From Acidobacteriota bacterium (GTDB lineage: Bacteria; Acidobacteriota; Terriglobia; Terriglobales; Acidobacteriaceae): a stretch of DNA of 7,816 nt. Below, piece by piece: positions 1 through 5,569 of the stretch. The stretch spans positions 1 through 7,816 of the forward strand of contig JAEKKE010000401.1 in the NCBI GenBank assembly GCA_019510535.1, read 5' to 3'. The notes beneath the pieces were generated by a model, which was given only the letters and a program-made list of their open reading frames with translations, had not been told where the DNA came from and ran no database searches. Positions within the stretch are counted from its first letter, which is position 1; each line of letters begins with the position of its first letter. The position numbers and the translations under genes were made by a program.

Positions 1-420
1 GACTTTGTTCCCGAACTTTTCAACGACGGCCTTTGCGGCTCCCTGGATGTTCTTCGCTTTGGCGCGGAAGAAGCCGGTGGTACGGATGATCTCTTCAATG
101 GCGGGCAGGGGCGCCTCGGCCAGAGCCTTAGGTGTGGGGAAGGTGCGGAAGAGCTCCGGCGTGACCATATTGACGCGGACGTCGGTGCACTGGGCGGAGA
201 GGGCTGTGGCGACGACCAGTTCCCAAGCGGAGTTGTGGTGCAGCGCGCAGACGGCATTGGGATACGCCTTGCGCAGGGCATCCAGAATGGCGGTGATGCG
301 TTCCGGCGCCAGCGGGTTATAGGTGTTTCTTTTGGGAGTGCCCTTTTTTACGGCGGCCTTCTTCAGCGCGGAAGGTTTTTTAGCAAGGGCAGTGGCTGGC
401 TTGGCGGACTTAGTGGCCAT
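1..420 (-). CDS. nth: Endonuclease III (Nth), 5' part only, cut by window edge
   Basis: Encodes 140 residues of a bifunctional DNA glycosylase/AP lyase of base-excision repair, which removes oxidised pyrimidines. Translating the minus strand from the ATG at 418-420 gives an open frame that runs off the left edge. It matches the Nth helical core: an LSAQCTDVRVN segment at about residues 75-85 (E. coli LSAQATDVSVN), then a TPKALAEAPLPAIEEIIRT stretch and a GFFRAKAKNI segment (E. coli GLYNSKAENI). The helix-hairpin-helix, the catalytic Lys and Asp and the four 4Fe-4S cysteines would lie beyond the edge, so activity cannot be judged. Residues 1-31 are an unusual Lys/Ala-rich tail with nine Lys. 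No other ATG, GTG or TTG occurs in frame before the core, so the tail is probably real. The only ribosome-binding-like sequence is a weak GGAAA about 7 nt upstream. The gene is divergent from recA. Confidence 0.9.
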   Translation of the reverse strand, partial: MATKSAKPATALAKKPSALKKAAVKKGTPKRNTYNPLAPERITAILDALRKAYPNAVCALHHNSAWELVVATALSAQCTDVRVNMVTPELFRTFPTPKALAEAPLPAIEEIIRTTGFFRAKAKNIQGAAKAVVEKFGNKV

Positions 421-461
421 GGTCGTTTCCGAATCATAGCGCGGCAGGTTTTGTACCGGTT

Positions 462-490
462 TTCCACTGGAAGGGGCGAAAATACTTTCG
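462..490. promoter_or_regulatory. Two adjacent palindromes in the nth-recA spacer (candidate operator)
   Basis: Two short inverted repeats lie side by side. TTCCA-C-TGGAA is at 462-472, and CGAAA-ATAC-TTTCG is at 477-490. The second has the same 5-4-5 geometry as the Gram-positive LexA box (CGAAC-N4-GTTCG), with one symmetric substitution in each arm. It ends 8 bp upstream of the proposed recA -35. Position and symmetry suggest a repressor site for recA, and perhaps nth, but binding by LexA is inference only. Confidence 0.3.
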
Positions 491-498
491 CTTTTTCT

Positions 499-528
499 TT
501 GCTTGTGCCGCCGCTTTGCTGCTAGACT
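499..528 (+). promoter_or_regulatory. Probable sigma70-type recA promoter
   Basis: TTGCTT (499-504) and TAGACT (523-528) are separated by 18 bp and resemble -35 and -10 hexamers. They place transcription start near 535 and give a leader of about 50 nt to the recA GTG. A small CCTG-cag-CAGG hairpin (536-546) would lie at the very 5' end of the transcript. The hexamer matches are partial, so this is a reasoned candidate rather than a clear promoter. Confidence 0.35.
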
Positions 529-583
529 CTGATTTCCTGCAGCAGGCAAGAGGGATGCGGGACGGACTGAGGAGACACGCAAC

Positions 584-1651
584 GTGGCGGATGACCGTTT
601 AAGGGCAGTAGAGCTGGCAATGGCCGGCATTGAGAAACAGTTTGGCAAGGGATCGATCATGCGCCTGGGGGCGCGTGAGGCCATCGTTCCGATCTCGGTG
701 ATTTCGACCGGGTCCATCTCTTTCGATGCGGCCCTCGGTGTGGGTGGTGTGCCCCGCGGCCGCGTGATTGAGATCTACGGTCCTGAATCTTCGGGTAAGA
801 CGACCATCACTCTGCAGATCATCGCGGAGGCGCAGAAGGCTGGCGGCCTGGCGGCGTTTGTGGACGCCGAACATGCCCTGGACCCGATCTACGCCCGCAA
901 GCTTGGCGTCGATGTTGACAACCTTCTGGTCAGCCAGCCGGACTATGGCGAACAGGCGCTGGAGATCACCGAAGCCCTGGTTCGTACCGGCGCCATTGAT
1001 GTGCTGGTTGTCGACTCGGTGGCAGCGCTGGTACCGAAGGCCGAACTTGATGGTGAGATGGGTGACTCGCACGTTGGTCTGCAGGCCCGCCTGATGTCGC
1101 AGGCACTGCGTAAGCTGACCGGAACGGTGGCCAAGTCCCGCACCTCCCTGATCTTCATCAACCAGATCCGCGAGAAGATCGGCGTCATGTTCGGTAACCC
1201 GGAGACCACGACCGGTGGACGTGCGCTGAAGTTCTACTCCTCGGTTCGTATCGATATCCGCCGTATCGGCGCCGTGAAGGAAGGCGAGGTTGTCACGGGA
1301 TCGCGCACCAAGGCCAAGGTGGTAAAGAACAAGGTTGCGGCTCCATTCCGCGAGGCTGAGTTCGACATCCTGTACGGCGAAGGTATCTCCCGCGAGGGCG
1401 ATGTGCTCGATCTGGCTGTGGCCAACAACATCGTGGAGAAGAGCGGCGCCTGGTACAGCTACTCGGGCGAGCGCATCGGTCAGGGACGTGAGAATGTGCG
1501 CGGCTTCCTGAAAGAGAACAAGGACACCTTTGAGCGGATCAACAGTGAACTGCGCGCCAAGCTGAAGATCGGTGCCGCGGCAGCAGATATTCCAGCGGTG
1601 CCGGAGAACGGCGAGGCGGCGGCCCAGGAGGTCGTCCGCGGACGCAAGTAA
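584..1651 (+). CDS. recA: RecA recombinase
   Basis: Encodes 355 residues: the ATP-dependent strand-exchange protein of homologous recombination and the LexA co-protease. All core motifs are present and share E. coli numbering through the core: Walker A GPESSGKT at 66-73, catalytic Glu96 in FVDAEHALDP, Walker B VLVVDSVAAL with Asp144, Gln194 in FINQIREKIG, and the DNA-binding L2 loop with Phe203 (MFGNPETTTGG). The start is GTG, supported by GAGGAGA at 569-575 with 8 nt spacing. The length is normal. The C-terminal tail is Ala/Glu-rich but ends in the basic RGRK rather than an acidic cluster. The gene is divergent from nth, ends just before a strong hairpin terminator, and faces the DUF2199 gene, so it is probably monocistronic. 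The identification is secure. Confidence 0.99.
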   Translation: MADDRLRAVELAMAGIEKQFGKGSIMRLGAREAIVPISVISTGSISFDAALGVGGVPRGRVIEIYGPESSGKTTITLQIIAEAQKAGGLAAFVDAEHALDPIYARKLGVDVDNLLVSQPDYGEQALEITEALVRTGAIDVLVVDSVAALVPKAELDGEMGDSHVGLQARLMSQALRKLTGTVAKSRTSLIFINQIREKIGVMFGNPETTTGGRALKFYSSVRIDIRRIGAVKEGEVVTGSRTKAKVVKNKVAAPFREAEFDILYGEGISREGDVLDLAVANNIVEKSGAWYSYSGERIGQGRENVRGFLKENKDTFERINSELRAKLKIGAAAADIPAVPENGEAAAQEVVRGRK

Positions 1652-1663
1652 TCGATCGTGTGT

Positions 1664-1697
1664 GCAACAACGCCGCCCTTCGGGGCGGCGTTGTTGC
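1664..1697 (+). terminator. Hairpin terminator of recA with TTCG loop
   Basis: A perfect 15-bp GC-rich stem (1664-1678 pairing with 1683-1697) closes a TTCG tetraloop in the exceptionally stable C(UUCG)G form. It begins 12 nt after the recA stop. The downstream tract is GTTAAATCTTT, only moderately T-rich, so termination may rely mainly on stem strength. No T tract follows it on the minus strand, so it probably works in the recA direction. Confidence 0.85.
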
Positions 1698-1724
1698 GTT
1701 AAATCTTTGAGTGGCGGCTCACCG

Positions 1725-1900
1725 GGGTGCCCCATGTCCCTCGGGGACATGGGACGTTCGAGCGCAGCTCGAATCGTTTTGTTACGACCGCCGGGGCGGC
1801 TACAAGGGCGGGTATCTGTGGCTTCCTCGCCCACCCTAGCGTTGTGGGCGTTTACCCCAGCGAACAAGGTTCGCCGGGGACCCCGAAGGGTGGGGCACCC
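1725..1900. repeat. Intergenic palindromic repeat bounded by GGGTGCCCCA / TGGGGCACCC
   Basis: This non-coding, hairpin-rich block lies between the convergent recA and DUF2199 genes. Its ends are a perfect 10-bp inverted repeat (1725-1734 and 1891-1900), which extends to 12 of 13 at 1722-1734 against 1891-1903. Inside are a 10-bp hairpin CCCATGTCCC-TCG-GGGACATGGG (1731-1753), a 7-bp hairpin TTCGAGC-GCA-GCTCGAA (1757-1773), and an outer stem CCCACCCT/AGGGTGGG (1830-1837 with 1887-1894). Nested in that outer stem is a hairpin CCCC-A-GCGAAC / GTTCGC-C-GGGG (1855-1865 with 1869-1879). The end sequence and the subterminal hairpin design recur in the element at 7679-7816, so this is a repeat family resembling REP or MITE elements. 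Its hairpins may also terminate DUF2199 transcription. Confidence 0.75.
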
Positions 1901-1903
1901 GGG

Positions 1904-2488
1904 TTAGTGAAAGAGAGGCGGGTGATGCAGGATCTGTTCCGCGATCTGCTGGATCCGCTCGGTGCTGAGCCCTGTCATCTGTTCCTGTGCCAGAGGATGC
2001 GTTTGATCGAGCACTGTAAGGTGGGGGCGCCTTCCTACCGGTTGTGTTGCCACCAGTACCTCAATGCCGAGCGTGCGGGGATAGTGATGCAGCTCATTGG
2101 CAAGGTAGCCCGGGAAGGGTGGCTCGTTCTCTCGTCCAGTTGTCTTCCAAAGTTCATGGGCACGGAAGAAGCTCTTCGGGCTTACTTCCACCCAGCAGCC
2201 GTAGGCAAAGTAGGGAGCCTCGACCCGGATCTCCGGAGCCGGGCCTGAGCGTGGGTCCAAAAGCTCCGGTGCGGGTTGGTTCTGCTGATCCAGGATGGGC
2301 AGAACGATGCGTCCACGAAGGAAAAACTGCCGTTCGTCGAGGATGCATTGCTCGGCCGAGATCTGCGCGCGGGTGGCTCGTTCCTCATCCGGGATGGCGA
2401 TATAGGCATCGGGAGCCCGGATGCTGTAGCTGGTTGGAGCTGGAGGATGGATCTGCCCGCAGACCGAGCAAAGGAAGCCGTTCACCAT
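1904..2488 (-). CDS. DUF2199 domain protein, function unknown
   Basis: Encodes 194 residues that I recognise as the DUF2199 family, whose function is not established. Visible family-like features are an N-terminal FLCSVCGQIH segment with Cys7-x2-Cys10 and His14, which could bind a metal; a CILDERQFFLRG strand at about 48-59; GCWVEVSPKSFFRAHELW at about 97-114; PPFPGYLANELHHYP at about 123-137; and HPLAQEQ with a final helix. Residues about 67-92 form a Pro-rich stretch that may be a lineage insertion. There is no signal peptide or membrane segment, so it is probably cytoplasmic. I chose the ATG at 2486-2488 because GGAG lies 4 nt upstream and the CxxC segment follows at once. The longer frame upstream to 2662 runs through coaD and lacks family similarity. 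The stop is 3 bp from the flanking repeat. Confidence 0.85.
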   Translation of the reverse strand: MVNGFLCSVCGQIHPPAPTSYSIRAPDAYIAIPDEERATRAQISAEQCILDERQFFLRGRIVLPILDQQNQPAPELLDPRSGPAPEIRVEAPYFAYGCWVEVSPKSFFRAHELWKTTGRENEPPFPGYLANELHHYPRTLGIEVLVATQPVGRRPHLTVLDQTHPLAQEQMTGLSTERIQQIAEQILHHPPLFH

Positions 2489-2495
2489 ACGTCTC

Positions 2496-2515
2496 CAGCA
2501 TAAGCGTGTATGCTG
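2496..2515. promoter_or_regulatory. 20-bp palindrome in the DUF2199-coaD divergent spacer
   Basis: CAGCATA-AGCGTG-TATGCTG is a perfect 7-bp inverted repeat with a 6-bp centre, in a spacer of only 35 bp. Each arm contains TATGCT, a passable -10 hexamer, pointing outwards on each strand. It could be a shared operator or overlapping -10 elements. I see no convincing -35 for either gene, and the leftward hexamer sits too close to the DUF2199 ATG to leave that gene's ribosome binding site in the transcript. This is a weak candidate. Confidence 0.25.
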
Positions 2516-2523
2516 CACTTGCG

Positions 2524-3006
2524 ATGAAGCCTGTACGAGCCATCTATCCCGGCACCTTCGATCCGTTGACCAACGGCCACCTTGACCTGATCGCACGGGG
2601 CTCCAAGATTGTGGACCACCTGGTGGTGGCAATTTTGCGCAATGTGAACAAGGGGACGCCACTCTTCACGGTGGAAGAGCGGCTGGAGATGATCCGCGAA
2701 GCTGCGGAGGCCTTCCCGAATGTTTCCGTCCAGACATTTGACGGCCTGCTGGTGGACTTTGCCCGCCAACAGGAAGCCGTGGCGGTGCTGCGTGGCATTC
2801 GGGCGATCAGCGACTACGAGTATGAGTTCCAGATGGCCATGATGAACCGGAAGCTCGACCCTGAGCTTGAGACCATCTTTATGCTGCCCCATGAAAAGTA
2901 CACCTATGTGAGCTCGCGGCTCATTAAGGGCGTGTTTGAGCTGGGCGGGGACGTCAGTGGCCTGGTGCCGGCGTTGGTCATGGACCGTCTGCGGGCGAAA
3001 GTCTAG
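2524..3006 (+). CDS. coaD: Phosphopantetheine adenylyltransferase (CoaD)
   Basis: Encodes 160 residues, the normal length for the family. It catalyses the fourth step of coenzyme A synthesis, joining 4'-phosphopantetheine and ATP to give dephospho-CoA and pyrophosphate in the cytoplasm. The nucleotidyltransferase signature is intact: RAIYPGTFDPLTNGH at 5-19 with the T-x-G-H motif at 16-19. RGIRAISDYEYEFQMAMMNRKL (90-111) and the YVSSRLIK phosphate-binding segment (about 128-135) follow. The ATG at 2524 is chosen because it gives the usual short N-terminus. No ribosome binding site precedes it; an in-frame GTG at 2506 is possible but would add six residues. The TAG stop coincides with the first three bases of the downstream inverted-repeat element. 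Confidence 0.97.
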   Translation: MKPVRAIYPGTFDPLTNGHLDLIARGSKIVDHLVVAILRNVNKGTPLFTVEERLEMIREAAEAFPNVSVQTFDGLLVDFARQQEAVAVLRGIRAISDYEYEFQMAMMNRKLDPELETIFMLPHEKYTYVSSRLIKGVFELGGDVSGLVPALVMDRLRAKV

Positions 3007-3119
3007 AGCATTTTTCCTGTTGTTGGGTATCCCGGGAGGAGCGTGCAGCGGCGTTTTCATTGAGGAAAACGCCCATAGATGCACAAGCCCCGCACTACAC
3101 CTACAGGAAAAATGCTCTA
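3004..3119. repeat. MITE-like element with perfect 17-bp inverted ends
   Basis: The ends TAGAGCATTTTTCCTGT (3004-3020) and ACAGGAAAAATGCTCTA (3103-3119) are exact reverse complements, about 80 bp apart. The centre holds a further hairpin, GGCGTTTTC / GAAAACGCC (3050-3058 with 3065-3073, loop ATTGAG). There is no coding capacity. The outermost dinucleotide on both sides is TA, so it can also be read as a 112-bp element with 15-bp ends (3006-3117) flanked by a TA duplication, as expected for Tc1/mariner-IS630-type insertion. As RNA, the long stem could also help end coaD transcripts. It is unrelated in sequence to the GGGTGCCCCA repeats. Mobility is inference, because only one copy is visible. 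Confidence 0.65.
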
Positions 3120-3137
3120 ACGCAGCCAGGAGGAGGA

Positions 3138-3278
3138 ATGACGCTCTTTGGGGTTTCGCTCCCACGGCTGAATCTGCGACACTGGTACTATGACCACCGC
3201 AACAGCAACGCAGAAGAAGGTTCTGACCGACCGCATCAACCGCATCGAAGTTTCAGCGACCATGGCGATTACCGCTGA
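3138..3278 (+). CDS. Possible 46-residue leader ORF overlapping the aminotransferase start
   Basis: The ATG at 3138 is preceded by AGGAGGAGGA (3128-3137), the best ribosome binding site in the window, at good spacing. The frame encodes 46 residues and overlaps the first 89 bases of the aminotransferase gene in another frame. The aminotransferase ATG (3190) itself has no ribosome binding site. The peptide includes LRHWYYDHR, and its Trp-Tyr-Tyr codons (3183-3191) lie right at the aminotransferase start codon. It could be a translated leader that couples or regulates downstream translation. It could also be fortuitous: the second half is simply the aminotransferase N-terminus read out of frame. 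I recognise no family. Confidence 0.3.
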   Translation: MTLFGVSLPRLNLRHWYYDHRNSNAEEGSDRPHQPHRSFSDHGDYR

Positions 3279-4392
3279 GGCTCTGAAGATGAAGTCGCAG
3301 GGAATTGACCTGGCAGACTTCGGCGCAGGTGAGCCGCATTTCGCGACTCCGCGTCACATCAAAGATGCGGCGATCAAAGCGATCGAAGATAACCACACGC
3401 GTTATACCGCTGTTGCCGGTATCCCCGAAGTGCGCAAGGCGATCGTCGAGCGCCACAAGGCAGACTTTGGCACCAACTATGCCGTAGAGGAGTGCGTCTT
3501 CTCCGTTGGCGGCAAGCATGCGCTCTTCAACGCGATCCAGGTGCTGGTCGACCATGGCGACGAGGTTGTGCTGCCGGTGCCGTACTGGGTCAGCTTCAAG
3601 GACATCATTCAGTACGCGGGCGGCATTCCTGTGTACGTTGAGAGCAGCGAGGCGGAGAACTTCCGCATTACCGCAAAGATGATCGAGGCAGTCGTTACGC
3701 CGAAGACCAAGGTCATCATCCTGAACACGCCGTCGAATCCATCGGGCGCCATCATCGCTCCGTCCGATCTGGAATCGATCGTCCGCCTGGCGCATGCCAA
3801 GGGTATCTACGTCCTGCTGGATGAGTGCTACGCATATCTGAACTTCACCGGCGCTTGCATCAGCGGCGGATCGTTTACCGAGTGCAAGGAGCACGTTCTG
3901 GTGCTCGGTTCGCTGTCGAAGACCTATGCCATGACCGGCTGGCGTGCGGGCTATGCGCTTGGACCGAAGGCCCTGATCTCGGCGATGAGCAAGCTGCAGA
4001 GCCAGAGCACTTCGAACGTCTCCACGCCCGTGCAGTACGCTTCGATTGCAGCTCTGACAGCGAGCCAGGAGTGCATTGCGGAGATGCGTGCAGACTACAT
4101 CCGCCTGCGTGACCGTGTGCTGGAAGGCTTCAAGGGAATCCCGGGTCTGACCTGCACTGTGCCTGAGGGCGCCTTCTACGTGTATCCCAATATCAAGGCA
4201 TTTCTTGGCAAGGGCGGACTCAACTCGGCGGCAGATGTTGCATCTAAGTTGTTAAGCGAAGCGCATGTGGTTACGGTACCTGGTGAGCCGTTTGGTACCA
4301 CCGAGCATGTACGTCTCTCCTACGCTGTGTCGGAGGATGTCATTGACAAGGGTGTTGCCCGCATGAAGGAATTCTTCGCGAAATTGTCGTAG
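3190..4392 (+). CDS. aspC: Class I PLP aminotransferase, aspartate/prephenate type
   Basis: Encodes 400 residues of a fold-type I enzyme that transfers an amino group between amino acids and 2-oxo acids, most likely aspartate/2-oxoglutarate. Visible PLP features are NTPSNPSG (Asn183), DECYAY (Asp211 and Tyr214), SLSKTYAMTGWR (Schiff-base Lys244, phosphate-binding Arg252) and EHVRLSY (Arg375 for the substrate carboxylate). VGGKHALFN places a Lys at 109, the position known in Thermus-type (subgroup 1-beta) enzymes to recognise acidic substrates and to be needed for prephenate use. It may therefore also supply arogenate for Phe/Tyr synthesis, which is inference. The ATG at 3190 is the only plausible start, since an in-frame TGA lies 19 nt upstream. 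There is no ribosome binding site at this ATG; a strong one lies about 55 nt upstream in front of the overlapping leader ORF. It is probably the first gene of a four-gene operon. Confidence 0.9.
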   Translation: MTTATATQKKVLTDRINRIEVSATMAITAEALKMKSQGIDLADFGAGEPHFATPRHIKDAAIKAIEDNHTRYTAVAGIPEVRKAIVERHKADFGTNYAVEECVFSVGGKHALFNAIQVLVDHGDEVVLPVPYWVSFKDIIQYAGGIPVYVESSEAENFRITAKMIEAVVTPKTKVIILNTPSNPSGAIIAPSDLESIVRLAHAKGIYVLLDECYAYLNFTGACISGGSFTECKEHVLVLGSLSKTYAMTGWRAGYALGPKALISAMSKLQSQSTSNVSTPVQYASIAALTASQECIAEMRADYIRLRDRVLEGFKGIPGLTCTVPEGAFYVYPNIKAFLGKGGLNSAADVASKLLSEAHVVTVPGEPFGTTEHVRLSYAVSEDVIDKGVARMKEFFAKLS

Positions 4393-4420
4393 CCGTAGGC
4401 AAAAACACCAGCGGAGACTG

Positions 4421-5569
4421 ATGGAACAGACATCCTCGAAAGCCCCCAATTTTGTGCCTGTCATTCTGGCAGGCGGCAGTGGTACGCGCTTTTGGCCTCG
4501 CAGCCGGAAGGCCACAGCAAAACAGATCCTGGCGCTTGACGGCGAACGGACGATGATTCAGCAGACTGTGGATCGCCTGGCGTTGACCACAGAACGCAAG
4601 AACATCTGGGTGATTACGAACTCGGTCCTCGCGGAGAAGATCGGCGCGCAGTTGCCGGACGTACCGGTGGGGCACATTCTGTGTGAACCGGCAGCCCGTA
4701 ATACGGCGCCGGCGTGCGGTCTTGCTGCATTTCTGATGGAGCGCGATGAGCCGGACACGGTCATCGGTATCTTTCCTTCCGATCATGTTGTGAAGGATGC
4801 CGGCCGTTTCGCGGCTGCGTTGCGCGCAGGCATTGCTGTTGCCGCGGCGGGAGACAACATCGTCGTGATGGGTGTTCCGCCGACCCGGCCGGAGACTGGC
4901 TATGGCTATATCGAGCAGGGCGACGTTGCCATGCCGGCGCCGGGTCTGCTGTTGCCTGTACGTCATGTTCATCGCTTCACGGAGAAGCCGGACAAGCCCA
5001 CGGCGATTGAGTTCGTCGCGACCGGGCGCTATTCGTGGAACAGCGGTATCTTCCTGTGGACGGCGCGCACGCTTGCTAATGCCTTGCGCGAACATGTGCC
5101 GCAGGTCGCGGTAAAGCTGGACGAGATTGCGCAGGCCTATGGCACGCCGGAGTTCGACGAGGTCTTTGCACGCCTTTATCCGGAGTGCGAGAACATCTCC
5201 ATCGACTATGCCGTGCTAGAGCCGCGGTCGGGTAAGGGTGAGCAGAGCTCGGGTATCTATTGCATCCCCGCGGAGTTCGGATGGAACGATCTCGGCTCCT
5301 GGGCCGCCCTGCATGAGCATCAGCGTTCGATTGCCGCGCCCGGATGCGATCAGCACGGGAACGTCGTCGATGGTCAGGGCGTGATCGCTCTGAATGCCAA
5401 GGGCAATTACGTCTATGCCAAGGAGCGCACGGTGGCGCTGGTAGGTGTCAACGACCTTGTGGTGGTTGAGACGGATGACGCTCTGCTGGTTACCACTCGC
5501 GAGCACTCCCAGGACGTAGGCAAGGTAGTCAAGGCGCTGCAGGAACTCGGCAGAAAAGAGCTGATCTAG
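4421..5569 (+). CDS. manC: Mannose-1-phosphate guanylyltransferase (GDP-mannose pyrophosphorylase)
   Basis: Encodes 382 residues. The enzyme makes GDP-mannose from mannose-1-phosphate and GTP, the donor for mannosylated polysaccharides and, after further conversion, GDP-fucose or related sugars. The nucleotidyltransferase signature LAGGSGTRFWPRSR is at 16-29, with KQIL at 34-37 just after. PSDH (119-122), ETGYGYIE (158-165), FTEKP (186-190), WNSGIF (206-211), ISIDYAVLE (259-267) and FGWNDLGSW (286-294) follow, and then the beta-helix-like C-terminal segment. There is no C-terminal cupin isomerase domain, so this is the short monofunctional form. GGAG at 4413-4416 is the ribosome binding site. 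The gene starts 28 bp after the aminotransferase, and its TAG is immediately followed by the ATG of the phosphohexomutase, so translation is probably coupled. Confidence 0.93.
   Translation: MEQTSSKAPNFVPVILAGGSGTRFWPRSRKATAKQILALDGERTMIQQTVDRLALTTERKNIWVITNSVLAEKIGAQLPDVPVGHILCEPAARNTAPACGLAAFLMERDEPDTVIGIFPSDHVVKDAGRFAAALRAGIAVAAAGDNIVVMGVPPTRPETGYGYIEQGDVAMPAPGLLLPVRHVHRFTEKPDKPTAIEFVATGRYSWNSGIFLWTARTLANALREHVPQVAVKLDEIAQAYGTPEFDEVFARLYPECENISIDYAVLEPRSGKGEQSSGIYCIPAEFGWNDLGSWAALHEHQRSIAAPGCDQHGNVVDGQGVIALNAKGNYVYAKERTVALVGVNDLVVVETDDALLVTTREHSQDVGKVVKALQELGRKELI

Noticed and set aside
5..525. Plus-strand open frames over the first 525 bases
   Set aside because: They are shadows of nth on the minus strand, which matches endonuclease III clearly.
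599..1867. Long open frame of 422 codons on the minus strand antisense to recA
   Set aside because: It mirrors recA codon structure in a high-GC gene, shows no recognisable domain, and recA is certain on the other strand.
1711..1903. CRISPR array or tRNA-like RNA gene in the hairpin-rich spacer
   Set aside because: There are no regularly spaced direct repeats and no cloverleaf; the structure is nested inverted repeats with matching ends.
1727..2248. Plus-strand open frame through the repeat and antisense to DUF2199
   Set aside because: Its first part is palindromic repeat sequence and its second part is a shadow of DUF2199; there is no protein-like composition or ribosome binding site.
2044..2523. 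Upstream in-frame extension of coaD to a 320-residue protein
   Set aside because: The extra 160 residues are antisense to the DUF2199 gene and resemble nothing, and CoaD is normally about 160 residues starting close to the RAIYPGTFDP motif.
2489..2662. Upstream extension of the DUF2199 gene to 252 residues
   Set aside because: The added part is antisense to coaD, whereas the ATG at 2488 has a ribosome binding site and directly precedes the family's CxxC segment.
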